In this document: positions 16,491 to 24,497 of the stretch, piece after piece
How the letters are laid out: each line of letters opens with the position of its first letter
How positions within the stretch are numbered: position 1 is the first letter of the stretch
Assembly (NCBI RefSeq): GCF_001546855.1
Contig: NZ_KQ958161.1
Span: forward strand, 1-49,628
Reading direction: 5' to 3'
Source of the DNA: Megasphaera sp. MJR8396C
GTDB taxonomy: Bacteria; Bacillota; Negativicutes; Veillonellales; Megasphaeraceae
DNA: 49,628 nt
The notes under the pieces: generated by a model
The model's input: only the letters and a program-made list of their open reading frames with translations
Told to the model about the DNA's origin: nothing
The model's database searches: none
Program-made: the position numbers and the translations under genes

Positions 16491-17264
16491 TTAAATGGAA
16501 AGCTGTACGAAATTCTGTCCAAACCGCAAGTATTCGCCTTGCGGAAGTTTATATGCTTGAGAAATTGCCGCAGCATCGGTCGGCACCGTCGGTGTCGTTT
16601 CCCAGCTATAAGCCTTGGCATAGGCAGCTGCCGTATCCGACACACCTAATCCCGACTTATCAAACTTCAAATCACTGCCTTCATAGATTCGGATACCGAT
16701 GACAATGCCGGCCTGAAGGTAAACGTCCATATGGTGGCTGCTGAAAATAAGGCGGGCCGTCCCCTGGTCATCGGCACTGCTGTCGGCTTGTCCATAGGCA
16801 GCTTCCAAATCAGCTTGCGTCATCCCTAAGTAAACGCTGCCAATGGATTCATAGTGATCGCCATGAAGAGACCGCCGCAAAGGCATCGTATTGTCCACGA
16901 TGAGGTACTGATGCGATTTATGGCCCATGAGGTCCAAGGTCATGGATCGGTTGCCGGCTTGTTCATGAACCGTAAACGTGCCTTTACGCGGATAGCCGTC
17001 TGTATAGTTTTCAGCGTCCGTAACGGCTGACCCATTAATCGTCGCTCCCTCGATGGTCATGACCAAATCACCTTTGGTATTGTACCATTCACCGGCAGCC
17101 GGTGAGAGCCATTCGCTGACGACCGGATTCGAAGCCGTAGCGTCTGCCGTCGTCGTAACCTGAGGCGCATCGGAAGCTGCTTCCGCGTCTTCAGCCAGAC
17201 AGACCGTCGATACACTCATCGTCATCAAGGCACACAGTACCATATGTTTCACTAATCTTTTCAT
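16491..17264 (-). CDS. Exported protein of unknown function with SmpA-like segment
   Basis: A 257-aa protein with a clear signal peptide: MKRLVKH, a hydrophobic core and CLA before Glu25. The mature part has a lipocalin-like stretch (WYNTKGDLVMTIEGATI near 62-78) and, near 143-165, SVYLGMTQADLEAAYGQAD, a pattern like the SmpA/BamE GMT-x-x-x-V/L-x-x-x-x-G-x motif common in small periplasmic proteins. No lipobox is evident. In a diderm bacterium it would be periplasmic. It stands alone, with the mntP promoter diverging 200 bp away. Function unknown. Confidence 0.6.
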   Translation of the reverse strand: MKRLVKHMVLCALMTMSVSTVCLAEDAEAASDAPQVTTTADATASNPVVSEWLSPAAGEWYNTKGDLVMTIEGATINGSAVTDAENYTDGYPRKGTFTVHEQAGNRSMTLDLMGHKSHQYLIVDNTMPLRRSLHGDHYESIGSVYLGMTQADLEAAYGQADSSADDQGTARLIFSSHHMDVYLQAGIVIGIRIYEGSDLKFDKSGLGVSDTAAAYAKAYSWETTPTVPTDAAAISQAYKLPQGEYLRFGQNFVQLSI

Positions 17265-17468
17265 ACTTAATCGCTCCCTTTGTTTACTTCCTGCAGCTCC
17301 CTATTATACGCCCCTTACTAAAGGAAAACAATAGTTCTTATTCCGGTTTATACGAGTTTACCCAATAAGTGTATCCCCCCTTCATGTCTCGTAAACGACA
17401 ACCTTCATGTTTACTTATCTCCATCATCTGCCGAGATCGTGGAGCTTCCATTTCACCACCCCTTTCCG

Positions 17469-17497
17469 TTGACATCTGCAGCCGTATCTTTTATAAT
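17469..17497 (+). promoter_or_regulatory. Consensus promoter of mntP
   Basis: TTGACA (17469-17474) and TATAAT (17492-17497) are 17 bp apart, with the start codon at 17547. I looked for a yybP-ykoY manganese riboswitch in the 45-nt leader and there is no room for one. Confidence 0.8.
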
Positions 17498-17546
17498 TAG
17501 TAAATTGCAGTCTATCTTGTAGTCAGGAACGAAAGAGGAATACAGA

Positions 17547-18104
17547 ATGAGTATACTGGATTTAATATTATTGGCTGCCGGCTTATCGATGGATGCCTTT
17601 GCCGTATCTATCTGCAAAGGCTTATCCCTTCGCAATGTCAAATGGCATCATATGATGATCGTCGGTTTGTGGTTTGGTATTTTTCAGGCCTTAATGCCGT
17701 CCATCGGCTATGTTTTAGGCAGCTTGTTTATCGACTTAATCGACGCTTATGACCATTGGATTACTTTCATTCTCTTGAGCGCCATTGGTCTCAATATGAT
17801 AAAAGAGTCGCGGGAGGCCAGCGGCAGCTGTAGTCCTTCCCTCAAGCCATATACGATGCTGATGCTGGCCATTGCGACCAGTATCGATGCCTTAGCCGTC
17901 GGCGTCACCTTCGCCTTCATGAACATACAATTGATCCCTTCCGTTACGATCATTGGGGTCACAACCTTTCTGTTCTCCGCCGTCGGCATAAAGGCCGGAG
18001 GTCTGTTTGGGAATCATTATAAGAGTAAGGCCGAGCTCGTCGGCGGGATCGTCCTCATTCTCATCGGGGTGAAGATTCTTCTCCAGGGACTGGGAATCAT
18101 ATAA
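17547..18104 (+). CDS. mntP: Manganese efflux pump MntP
   Basis: A 185-aa inner membrane protein with six hydrophobic helices that exports Mn2+. The family hallmark, two repeated halves each starting with an acidic residue in a helix, is present: LSMDAFAVSICKG near 14-26 and ATSIDALAVGVTF near 110-122. Another typical segment is HWITFILLSAIGLNMI near 70-85. Length equals E. coli MntP (188 aa). It has a strong promoter 50 bp upstream and a terminator 28 bp downstream, so it is monocistronic. Regulation by a manganese-dependent repressor is likely, but I could not identify an MntR box with confidence. Confidence 0.93.
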   Translation: MSILDLILLAAGLSMDAFAVSICKGLSLRNVKWHHMMIVGLWFGIFQALMPSIGYVLGSLFIDLIDAYDHWITFILLSAIGLNMIKESREASGSCSPSLKPYTMLMLAIATSIDALAVGVTFAFMNIQLIPSVTIIGVTTFLFSAVGIKAGGLFGNHYKSKAELVGGIVLILIGVKILLQGLGII

Positions 18105-18131
18105 TGAAGGGTAATTTTTCGTATCGCTCCT

Positions 18132-18170
18132 AAAAAGACGCAGCAAACCTTATCGTTGCTGCGTCTTTTT
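18132..18170 (+). terminator. Terminator of mntP
   Basis: Perfect 15-bp arms AAAAAGACGCAGCAA and TTGCTGCGTCTTTTT with a 9-nt loop, ending in five T. Confidence 0.9.
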
Positions 18171-18180
18171 CTCGTCCTTA

Positions 18181-18280
18181 TTGTTAACCAAATCAATAAA
18201 TAATAGATTGACAATAATAGTGTAACCTCGTATAATCATAACTATCGTGAACCAAATCACAAAATATTTTGGTTTACAAT
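18181..18280 (+). promoter_or_regulatory. bioY promoter with two BirA-like biotin operators
   Basis: TTGACA (18208-18213) and TATAAT (18231-18236) are 17 bp apart. Operator 1: TTGTTAACC (18181-18189) and GATTGACAA (18206-18214), 16-bp spacer, covering the -35 box. This differs from the ideal BirA pattern TTGTTAACC/GGTTAACAA at two places. Operator 2: GTGAACC (18247-18253) and GGTTTAC (18271-18277), 17-bp spacer, just after the transcription start. Both look like biotin repressor sites; the second spacing is one longer than in E. coli. BirA is not in the window. Confidence 0.75.
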
Positions 18281-18301
18281 TATATAAAAAGGAGTGGTTT
18301 C

Positions 18302-18868
18302 ATGTCTTCATCTGCCTTGTCTGCCCGCCGCTATACGACGCGGGACTTGGTTCTATTCGCATTGTTTACGGCATTAATCGCCATCGGAGCCTTCATCCGC
18401 ATCCCGGTCCCCTTCTGTCCCTTTACATTGCAATTATTGTTCACTACCCTGGCCGGATCCATCTTAGGCGGCCGTCGCGGTGCCGCTTCCGTCGGAGTCT
18501 ATGTCCTCTTAGGATTAGTCGGTTTGCCGGTCTTTACCTCTGGCGGCGGTCCATCCTATATTTTCCAGCCTACCTTCGGCTATCTCCTGGGATTCATCGG
18601 CGGCGCCGGCTTAACCGGTTATTTAGCTCACCAAAGTTCCCAACCGACATTAAAAGACCTGCTCATGGCCAATTTCGCCGGCCTGATCGTCATTTACACT
18701 GCCGGCATGGCCTACTTGACGATGATCAATAATCTCTATTTAGGCACGCCGATCAGTCTGTGGACCTTATTCATTTACTGTTTCTTATTGCCCATCCCCG
18801 GCGACATCTTTTTATGTATTGTCGCGGCCTTTCTGACCCGTCAAATACAGCGGAGCCTGCCGCGTTAG
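18302..18868 (+). CDS. bioY: Biotin transporter BioY
   Basis: A 188-aa membrane protein, the substrate-binding S component of ECF-type biotin uptake. About six hydrophobic helices are visible. Family segments are ALFTALIAIGAFIRIPVP near 20-37 and GGRRGAASVGVYVLLGLVGLPVF near 58-80 (separate helices), followed by a SGGGPSYIFQPTFGYLLGF stretch. The frame extends upstream, but ATG at 18302 follows AAAAAGGAG correctly. It heads an operon with bioD (16 bp) and bioA (13 bp). No ATPase or T component is adjacent, so it would use shared EcfAT or work alone. Two BirA-like sites precede it, consistent with biotin repression. Confidence 0.93.
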   Translation: MSSSALSARRYTTRDLVLFALFTALIAIGAFIRIPVPFCPFTLQLLFTTLAGSILGGRRGAASVGVYVLLGLVGLPVFTSGGGPSYIFQPTFGYLLGFIGGAGLTGYLAHQSSQPTLKDLLMANFAGLIVIYTAGMAYLTMINNLYLGTPISLWTLFIYCFLLPIPGDIFLCIVAAFLTRQIQRSLPR

Positions 18869-18884
18869 AAAGGAGTTCATTCAC

Positions 18885-19553
18885 ATGAGTAAAGGATTAT
18901 TTATAACCGGGACCGGTACCGACATCGGCAAGACCTACGTAACGGCCCTCTTAGTCAAGACCCTGCGCCAACAAGGTCACGATGTCGGCTACTACAAGGC
19001 CGCTATCAGCGGAGCCCCGACTGTCGCCGACAGTGATGCTGGTTTCGTTAACAAGACCGCAGCCATAGGAGAAGATCCGGAACTACTCTTATCGTATCTC
19101 TACAGCCATGCCGTATCGCCGCATCTAGCCGCCCGCTGGGAAAAACGACCGATTGAAAAAGAAGTCGTCCTCCGTGACTGGCAAAAGGTAACGGCCCGTT
19201 ACCCCTACGTCACTGTCGAAGGAAGTGGCGGCATCATCTGCCCCCTTCGCGACGATGAACAGACATTTTTCCAATTGGAAGACGTCATTCACTGGCTCCA
19301 TCTGCCGTCCCTCATCGTCTGCCCAGCCGGCCTCGGCACGATTAACGGCGCCGTATTGACGGCCTTTTATATGAAAGAAAAGCAGCTCCCCGTTCAGGGC
19401 TTTATCGTCAACCACTATACAGGAAGCCTAATGGAAAAGGACAATCTCCGCATGATTGAAAAGTTAAGCCACAAACCGATCTTGGCCGTCGTCGCCGATA
19501 ATGATGAAATCATTGACGCCGATACCAACCAATTGATTCAGTTATACCAGTGA
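18885..19553 (+). CDS. bioD: ATP-dependent dethiobiotin synthetase
   Basis: A 222-aa cytoplasmic enzyme that closes the ureido ring of dethiobiotin from 7,8-diaminopelargonate, CO2 and ATP, the penultimate step of biotin synthesis. The P-loop GTGTDIGKTYVTALL is at residues 7-21. Other family features are YYKAAISGAP near 40-49, the VEGSGGIICPL loop near 113-123 (catalytic Glu and glycine loop) and PAGLGTINGAVLT near 148-160. Length is standard. Second gene of bioY-bioD-bioA, with its product's upstream partner BioA encoded next. Confidence 0.95.
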   Translation: MSKGLFITGTGTDIGKTYVTALLVKTLRQQGHDVGYYKAAISGAPTVADSDAGFVNKTAAIGEDPELLLSYLYSHAVSPHLAARWEKRPIEKEVVLRDWQKVTARYPYVTVEGSGGIICPLRDDEQTFFQLEDVIHWLHLPSLIVCPAGLGTINGAVLTAFYMKEKQLPVQGFIVNHYTGSLMEKDNLRMIEKLSHKPILAVVADNDEIIDADTNQLIQLYQ

Positions 19554-19566
19554 GGAGGACATTTAC

Positions 19567-20913
19567 ATGAATTTACTCGAAGCCGATTTAAAATATATCT
19601 GGCACCCGGCTCAACAAATGAAAGATGCCGAAGTCTTCCCGCCAGTCGTCATCGATCACGGCAAGGGTTGTTATCTCTACGATACGAACGGCAAAGAATA
19701 TATCGATATCATCAGTTCCTGGTGGTGCAATCTCCTAGGCCACTGTAATGAAGAAATAAACGAAGCCATCAAGGATCAACTTGATAAATTGGAGCACGTC
19801 ATCTTTGCCAACTTTTCCCATCGCCCGGCCATCGAACTGTGTCAAACGCTGCAGCCCTTACTGCCAAAAGGCCTGACCCATTTCAATTTCACCGACAACG
19901 GCTCTTCGTCCGTCGAATGCGCCTTGAAAATGGCTTTCCAATACCAGTATCAGAAAGGGCACCCGAAACGGCAGCGCTTCATGTGCCTGTCCGAATCGTA
20001 TCACGGCGAAACGATCGGCGCCTTGTCCGTCGGCAGCATGGACCTCTATGCTCAGATGTATAAACCGATGATGATGCACAACATCCACTTCGACGGTCTC
20101 GACTGCTACCGCTGTCCTTATGGCCGAACCCGTGAAAACTGTGACTGCGAATGCTTCATCGGTGCCGAAAAGGCCTTTGCCGCCTATGGCAAGGAAACGG
20201 CCGCCCTCATCGTCGAACCGATTCTCCAGGGTGCTGCCGGTATGCGGATCTATCCGCCGGAATATTTACGGCGCCTGCGTAAACTCTGTGACCAGTACGG
20301 CGTCCTCCTCATCGACGATGAAGTCGCCGCCGGCTTCGGCCGGACCGGAAAGATGTTTGCCATCGAGCACGCCGGCATCAGCCCGGACATCCTCTGCACC
20401 TCAAAAGGCCTCACCGGAGGTTATCTCCCCATGTCACTGACGATTACGACCGACGCCGTTTACCAGGCTTTTTATGGTGATTTCAACACCCATAAGGCCT
20501 TCGTTCACAGTCACACCTATGCCGGCAATCCCTTGGCCTGTCGGGCAGCCCTCGCCGTACTTTACATCATGAAGCGTGATGACATATTAAAAAAAGCTGC
20601 CGAGAAAAGCATCTACCTTCATGAAAAGCTAGATGCTGCTCTCGGCAGCCATCACAACGTCGGCGAAATTCGCCACATTGGCTTGATCAACGCGATTGAA
20701 TTAGTTGAGGACAAAGAAAGTAAACGTCCTTTCAATGCAGAAAAACGAATCGGCTGGCACATTTTCCGTAAAGCCATGGATCTGGGATTGGTACTGCGCC
20801 CCATTGGCGACATCCTGTACTTCAATCCCCCTCTGACCATTGAAAAAGAAACCATGGACGAAGCCGTCCGTCGCTGTGCAGAGGCCGTCCACGCCGTACT
20901 GGGCGACGATTAA
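19567..20913 (+). CDS. bioA: Adenosylmethionine-8-amino-7-oxononanoate aminotransferase
   Basis: A 448-aa PLP enzyme of the class III aminotransferase family that makes 7,8-diaminopelargonate, using S-adenosylmethionine as amino donor. Visible are HPAQQMKDAE near 13-22, ISSWWCNLLGH near 50-60 with the WW typical of BioA, the PLP-phosphate loop DNGSSSVECALK near 110-121, LIDDEVAAGFGRTGKMF near 242-258 with the PLP Asp, and CTSKGLTGGYLPM near 278-290 with the Schiff-base Lys. It ends the operon; its stop codon overlaps the stop of the convergent glutaredoxin-like gene by four bases. bioB, bioF and the pimelate-forming genes are not in the window. Confidence 0.96.
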   Translation: MNLLEADLKYIWHPAQQMKDAEVFPPVVIDHGKGCYLYDTNGKEYIDIISSWWCNLLGHCNEEINEAIKDQLDKLEHVIFANFSHRPAIELCQTLQPLLPKGLTHFNFTDNGSSSVECALKMAFQYQYQKGHPKRQRFMCLSESYHGETIGALSVGSMDLYAQMYKPMMMHNIHFDGLDCYRCPYGRTRENCDCECFIGAEKAFAAYGKETAALIVEPILQGAAGMRIYPPEYLRRLRKLCDQYGVLLIDDEVAAGFGRTGKMFAIEHAGISPDILCTSKGLTGGYLPMSLTITTDAVYQAFYGDFNTHKAFVHSHTYAGNPLACRAALAVLYIMKRDDILKKAAEKSIYLHEKLDAALGSHHNVGEIRHIGLINAIELVEDKESKRPFNAEKRIGWHIFRKAMDLGLVLRPIGDILYFNPPLTIEKETMDEAVRRCAEAVHAVLGDD

Positions 20914-21191
20914 GCCGTCAGTGCTGCGTCTAAAGCGGCCTTTACGTGGGCTTTAATTTCATCGTAAGACTGACCGGGCTGCGCTTCATAGAGTTTTTCC
21001 GTGCCGATGAACATGGACGGTACGTAGTAGTAGGAATGGCCTTTTACAGCTTCCGGATTTTCCGTTTCTTCATACCAGTCAACGGTAACCTTACGGTATT
21101 CCGGATTTTCCTCAATCAGTTCGGCAAGGGCTTCTTTGGCACCTTTGCAGTACGGGCAGCTATGTAAGTAAAAAGCAGTAATATTTTTCAA
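20910..21191 (-). CDS. Glutaredoxin/thioredoxin-like small protein
   Basis: A 93-aa protein with the redox motif CPYC at residues 13-16 in the context ITAFYLHSCPYCKGA, followed by a thioredoxin-fold pattern ending in the cis-proline loop YYVPSMFIG near 55-63. This is a compact glutaredoxin-like disulfide or thiol carrier. It lies 27 bp after the NifX-like gene, so the two are probably cotranscribed from the promoter at 21696-21724. A redox link to the NifX-like protein is plausible but unproven. Confidence 0.85.
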   Translation of the reverse strand: MKNITAFYLHSCPYCKGAKEALAELIEENPEYRKVTVDWYEETENPEAVKGHSYYYVPSMFIGTEKLYEAQPGQSYDEIKAHVKAALDAALTA

Positions 21192-21218
21192 GATAATCCG
21201 CTCCTTTCAGGGAAACAA

Positions 21219-21611
21219 TCAATGGGCATGAGAATGATGAGATCCGTCATGGTGGTCATGGTGACCGCCTTCGTGGCCGTGGTGGCCGCAGGATGGATTG
21301 GGGTCGAATTCCAAGGTTCCTGCCAAAAGAGCCTTTACGGCCTCATCGGCACTTCCGGAGACACCGCCATACAGCTGAATGGAGGCCTTGGCCAAAGCTT
21401 GTCTGGCACCGTCTCCGATACCGCCGGCAATGACCGTATGGACGCCGAGAGACGTTAAAAAGGATGCCAAGGCACCGTGTCCCTGTCCCTCTGTATCGAC
21501 GATATGAGCCTCGACAATACGGCCGTCTTCAACCTCATACAGTTTAAATTGCGATGAATGACCGAAATGCTGGTAAACATCACCATTTTCATAGGTAACA
21601 GCTATCCTCAT
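21219..21611 (-). CDS. NifX/NifB C-terminal-like (dinitrogenase Fe-Mo cofactor) domain protein
   Basis: A 130-aa protein. Residues 1-100 match the small NifX-like fold: MRIAVTYENGDVYQHFGHSSQF, then FKLYEVEDG, then VHTVIAGGIGDGARQAL near 55-71. In nitrogen fixers this fold carries iron-sulfur or FeMo clusters; in anaerobes lacking nitrogenase, like probably this one, its role is uncertain. The tail from about 108 on is very rich in histidine (GHHGHEGGHHDHHDG), suggesting metal binding. It is led by a palindrome-covered promoter and followed by a glutaredoxin-like gene, so a metal- or redox-responsive role fits. Confidence 0.85.
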   Translation of the reverse strand: MRIAVTYENGDVYQHFGHSSQFKLYEVEDGRIVEAHIVDTEGQGHGALASFLTSLGVHTVIAGGIGDGARQALAKASIQLYGGVSGSADEAVKALLAGTLEFDPNPSCGHHGHEGGHHDHHDGSHHSHAH

Positions 21612-21669
21612 AATATCAGATTCTCCTTAAATGCGCTATAACTTAACAAAGTTTTTATATTTTCATTTT

Positions 21670-21724
21670 CAACATATGTCATCAATCTTTTTCTAAGTAT
21701 ATGACATATGTCAGTATTTGTCAA
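21670..21724 (-). promoter_or_regulatory. Promoter and palindromic operators of the NifX-like operon
   Basis: On the minus strand TTGACA (21724-21719) and TATACT (21701-21696) are 17 bp apart. The perfect palindrome TGACATATGTCA (21702-21713) fills the spacer next to the -10 box. A near copy, CAACATATGTCA (21670-21681), lies just downstream of the start. Centre distance is 32 bp, about three helix turns. The regulator is not identified. Confidence 0.75.
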
Positions 21725-21730
21725 CAAAAA

Positions 21731-21776
21731 CAAAAGGCTGTGAAGAAGGGATTCTCCCTTTCTTCACAGCCTTTTT
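21731..21776 (-). terminator. Terminator of the L,D-transpeptidase gene
   Basis: Long hairpin with arms AAAAGGCTGTGAAGAAGG and CCCTTTCTTCACAGCCTTTT. On the minus strand the T stretch runs directly into the next promoter's -35 region. Confidence 0.85.
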
Positions 21777-21779
21777 ACG

Positions 21780-22889
21780 TCAGCCGCGGGAAATGACGAC
21801 GGTCGGAGTTTTATTGCCTTTTACAGAATACATATTATAGACGTAGTCCGGTGTTAAACTGCCATTCAAATGGAATAAGGAATAGGCGTCGGCCGCGTTT
21901 ACATAGACGACGTCACTCTTTACATAACCGGGCGCAATCCCGTAGGGACTGGTCAAAATCCCCTGCTGAGGATTCCAGCGTAAATCCAGGTCGAGGGCGG
22001 TCGCAACGGCAACCGACGGTAAATAGATTTGCTCATCTTTACCAAGCGCTCGTTTCGCCAGTTTCGTTCCATTGACGACCAAGTCATAAGCTTTGGCAAC
22101 GTAGGTCACATTGCCGTCAGAACGATTGATTTTATCTGAAATTTCTTTGAACTCGGCAAAGTCTTCTACGCCATAGCCGGCCAGGGCTTTCTTTACTTGG
22201 GCCACGCTGAGTGCCTGCCAACCATAGCCATCGGGATAGACATAGTACGATACGGCATGATCCGGACTGACATCGATGACCAGGCGATCATAATATACCG
22301 TGACCGGCGTTCCAATCGATACGTATTGATACAGATCCTCTACATCGGGCTCCTTCATGCGGATGCAGCCATTGGAAACGTAGCCGCCGATAGAACCGGG
22401 ATTATTCGTCCCGTGGATGCCGTAATTACCATGAAACCCGATCCATCGATAGCCGATGGGGTTGTCCGGACCGGAGGCAATTTGGATACTCGTATCGTCC
22501 GGGTCGATCCAGGTCGGGTTCACTTCTTTATTTTGTACCTTATAAAAACCCGTCGGAGTCGGGGTCGACGTCCGGCCTACGCCGACGGGATACATTTTGA
22601 TTTTGGTATCGCCTTCATAAAGGGTCAGGATGCGGCTGGCTATATTGACGCCGATCTTTTTCTCCGTCGATTTTTTCACAGCCTGTTCGGGCTTCGGTTG
22701 GGCTTCGGAAACAGTCTGGGTTGCCGCCTGCGGGGCAGACGTATCGTTGCTCTGCGGTGCAGCTGCCGGTTTTATTTCAACCTTAACCGCAAAAGGAGGC
22801 GGTGCCGTCTTAAGTTCCTCTGCATGTACCCAAGCCGCGCCTGTACTCAATGCCATGGCACAGGTCAAGGCCACCATTTTCTTCAGCAA
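21780..22889 (-). CDS. Exported L,D-transpeptidase (YkuD) with C-terminal copper-amine-oxidase-like domain
   Basis: A 369-aa protein. A signal peptide covers about residues 1-23 (LKKMVALTCAMALSTGAAW, then VHA). A low-complexity Pro/Ala/Gln linker (25-75) is followed by the YkuD domain (about 78-200) with the catalytic HGTNNPGSIGG and SNGCIRM motifs, giving His159 and Cys175. Such enzymes make 3-3 peptidoglycan cross-links or attach proteins in the periplasm. Residues about 255-369 look like the copper-amine-oxidase N-like stalk common in Firmicutes wall enzymes. The start is a TTG at 22889, after GAGGGA; ATG at 22877 would lose the positive n-region. Single-gene unit with terminator. Confidence 0.88.
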   Translation of the reverse strand: MLKKMVALTCAMALSTGAAWVHAEELKTAPPPFAVKVEIKPAAAPQSNDTSAPQAATQTVSEAQPKPEQAVKKSTEKKIGVNIASRILTLYEGDTKIKMYPVGVGRTSTPTPTGFYKVQNKEVNPTWIDPDDTSIQIASGPDNPIGYRWIGFHGNYGIHGTNNPGSIGGYVSNGCIRMKEPDVEDLYQYVSIGTPVTVYYDRLVIDVSPDHAVSYYVYPDGYGWQALSVAQVKKALAGYGVEDFAEFKEISDKINRSDGNVTYVAKAYDLVVNGTKLAKRALGKDEQIYLPSVAVATALDLDLRWNPQQGILTSPYGIAPGYVKSDVVYVNAADAYSLFHLNGSLTPDYVYNMYSVKGNKTPTVVISRG

Positions 22890-22939
22890 AAAAATCCCTC
22901 ACTTTCAGGTAAAACTAATTTACTTTCATTTACAGTTGT

Positions 22940-24268
22940 TTAATTACCATCGATTTCATCGTCCTTGCCGAATCCATTCAGGATCAGGTTGAGCAGGACG
23001 GCCGTAATGCTTCCCAAGGTAATCCCGCTGTGGAGAACGATATTGGCCCACGACGGGAAGCTGTGGAAGAAATTCGGCGCCGTCAGGGTAATCATGCTGA
23101 CGCCGATGCTGACGGCAACGATCATCAGGTTATACGTGCCGTCAAATTCGACCTTACTCAAGGCCCGGATACCGCTAGCGATGACCATGCCAAACATGGC
23201 AACGCCGGCGCCGCCTAAGACGGCATTCGGGATGGAAGCTACGACGGCAGCCATCTTCGGGAAGAGTCCCAGCGCAATGAGGATGATACCAGAAGCAGCG
23301 ACGACGAAGCGGCTCTTGACCCGGGTAACGGCAATCAAACCGACGTTTTGAGCAAAGGCCGTGTAGGGGAAGCTGTTTAAGATACCACCGATAACCGTCG
23401 ATAAGCCGTCAGCCCGCAGGCAGCGGGACAGGCGGTCGCGTCCGATGGGCGTACCTACGATCGAACCGATAGCGATACAGTCGCCCGTCGTCTCTACCAT
23501 GGTGACGATCATGACGACCATCATCGATAAGATGGAGCCGATGTCAAAGGTCGGAAGGCCAAAGGAAAAGGGCGTAACCAGGCCGAACCAGGAAGCGTTT
23601 CCCACTTCCGAAAAATCGGTCTGCCCTAAAGCCATGGCGATGATCGTGCCGCCAATGAGGCCTAACAAGACCGAGACATTGCTCAAAAAGCCTTTGCCGC
23701 CGCGATAAATGGCGATGATAATAACTAAAGTAATGAAAGCGAGGAATAAATTCATCGGCGAAGCAAAATCAGGGGCCTTGGGATTTCCGCCGCCCATCCA
23801 GTTTACCGCTACGGGCAGGAGGGTAATCCCGATAATCGTAATAATCGTCCCGGTAACGACCGGCGGGAAAAATCGAATGAAACGACTAAAGAACGGAGCA
23901 ATCAAGAACGTAAACAAACCGGCTATGATGATCGCGCCATAAATAGCTGTGATGCCGTGTTCAGCCCCGATGAGGATCATCGGAGTTACCGAGGCAAAAG
24001 TAACGCCCTGGATCATAGGAATCTTGGCCCCGACTTTCCAAAAGCCCAGGGTCTGGATTAAGGTCGCAATGCCGCAGGAAAAAAGATCGGCATTGATAAG
24101 ATGGACCAGCTCCATAGGCGATAAATGCAGGGCCTGGGCCACAATGATAGGCACAGCAACGGCCCCGGCGTACATCGCCAGGACATGCTGCAGCCCATAA
24201 GCAAATAGCTGCCCCGTCGGCAGCATTTCATCGACGGGATGAATTTGTCCGCTTCGGTTTTCGTTCAT
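22940..24268 (-). CDS. Nucleobase:cation symporter-2 (NCS2) family permease, xanthine/uric acid-type
   Basis: A 442-aa membrane protein with about 14 hydrophobic segments. NCS2 signatures include LQHVLAMYAGAVAVPIIV near 27-44, QTLGFWKVGAKIPMIQGVTF near 75-94 (motif Q-x-x-G-x-x-x-x-G...P-x-x-Q-G), VVETTGDCIAIG near 255-266 with the conserved Glu, and GGAGVAMFGMVIASGIRAL near 335-353. The Q-x-x-G motif and the MIQGVTF ending fit xanthine/urate rather than uracil carriers. It would take up purine bases for salvage by Xpt, whose gene lies 12 kb away. No purine riboswitch was found upstream. Confidence 0.88.
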   Translation of the reverse strand: MNENRSGQIHPVDEMLPTGQLFAYGLQHVLAMYAGAVAVPIIVAQALHLSPMELVHLINADLFSCGIATLIQTLGFWKVGAKIPMIQGVTFASVTPMILIGAEHGITAIYGAIIIAGLFTFLIAPFFSRFIRFFPPVVTGTIITIIGITLLPVAVNWMGGGNPKAPDFASPMNLFLAFITLVIIIAIYRGGKGFLSNVSVLLGLIGGTIIAMALGQTDFSEVGNASWFGLVTPFSFGLPTFDIGSILSMMVVMIVTMVETTGDCIAIGSIVGTPIGRDRLSRCLRADGLSTVIGGILNSFPYTAFAQNVGLIAVTRVKSRFVVAASGIILIALGLFPKMAAVVASIPNAVLGGAGVAMFGMVIASGIRALSKVEFDGTYNLMIVAVSIGVSMITLTAPNFFHSFPSWANIVLHSGITLGSITAVLLNLILNGFGKDDEIDGN

Positions 24269-24497
24269 TTCTTAAGGGTCACCTCATGTTCAAAAAAAAT
24301 CAGCACCATCGCGAACCGATCTTCCGTGGTCGTATTGGCAGTATGGTTATGAAAATAATAGCAATGACTTTATTATACCATCGCCGAAAAAAAAACAAAG
24401 CACGTCATTATATTTTACCTATTCTTTACACATTCTTTTCAGAATACTGATGTAACCTTTATATAATGTTTTTCATGTCTGTATAGGAGGAATAACT

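Noticed and set aside
17498-17546. yybP-ykoY manganese riboswitch before mntP
   Set aside because: The leader after the promoter is only about 45 nt and lacks the conserved loops.
22197-22943. 248-codon plus-strand frame opposite the L,D-transpeptidase gene
   Set aside because: Antisense shadow: Arg/His/Ile-rich, no motif, and the opposite strand has a complete YkuD gene with signal peptide.
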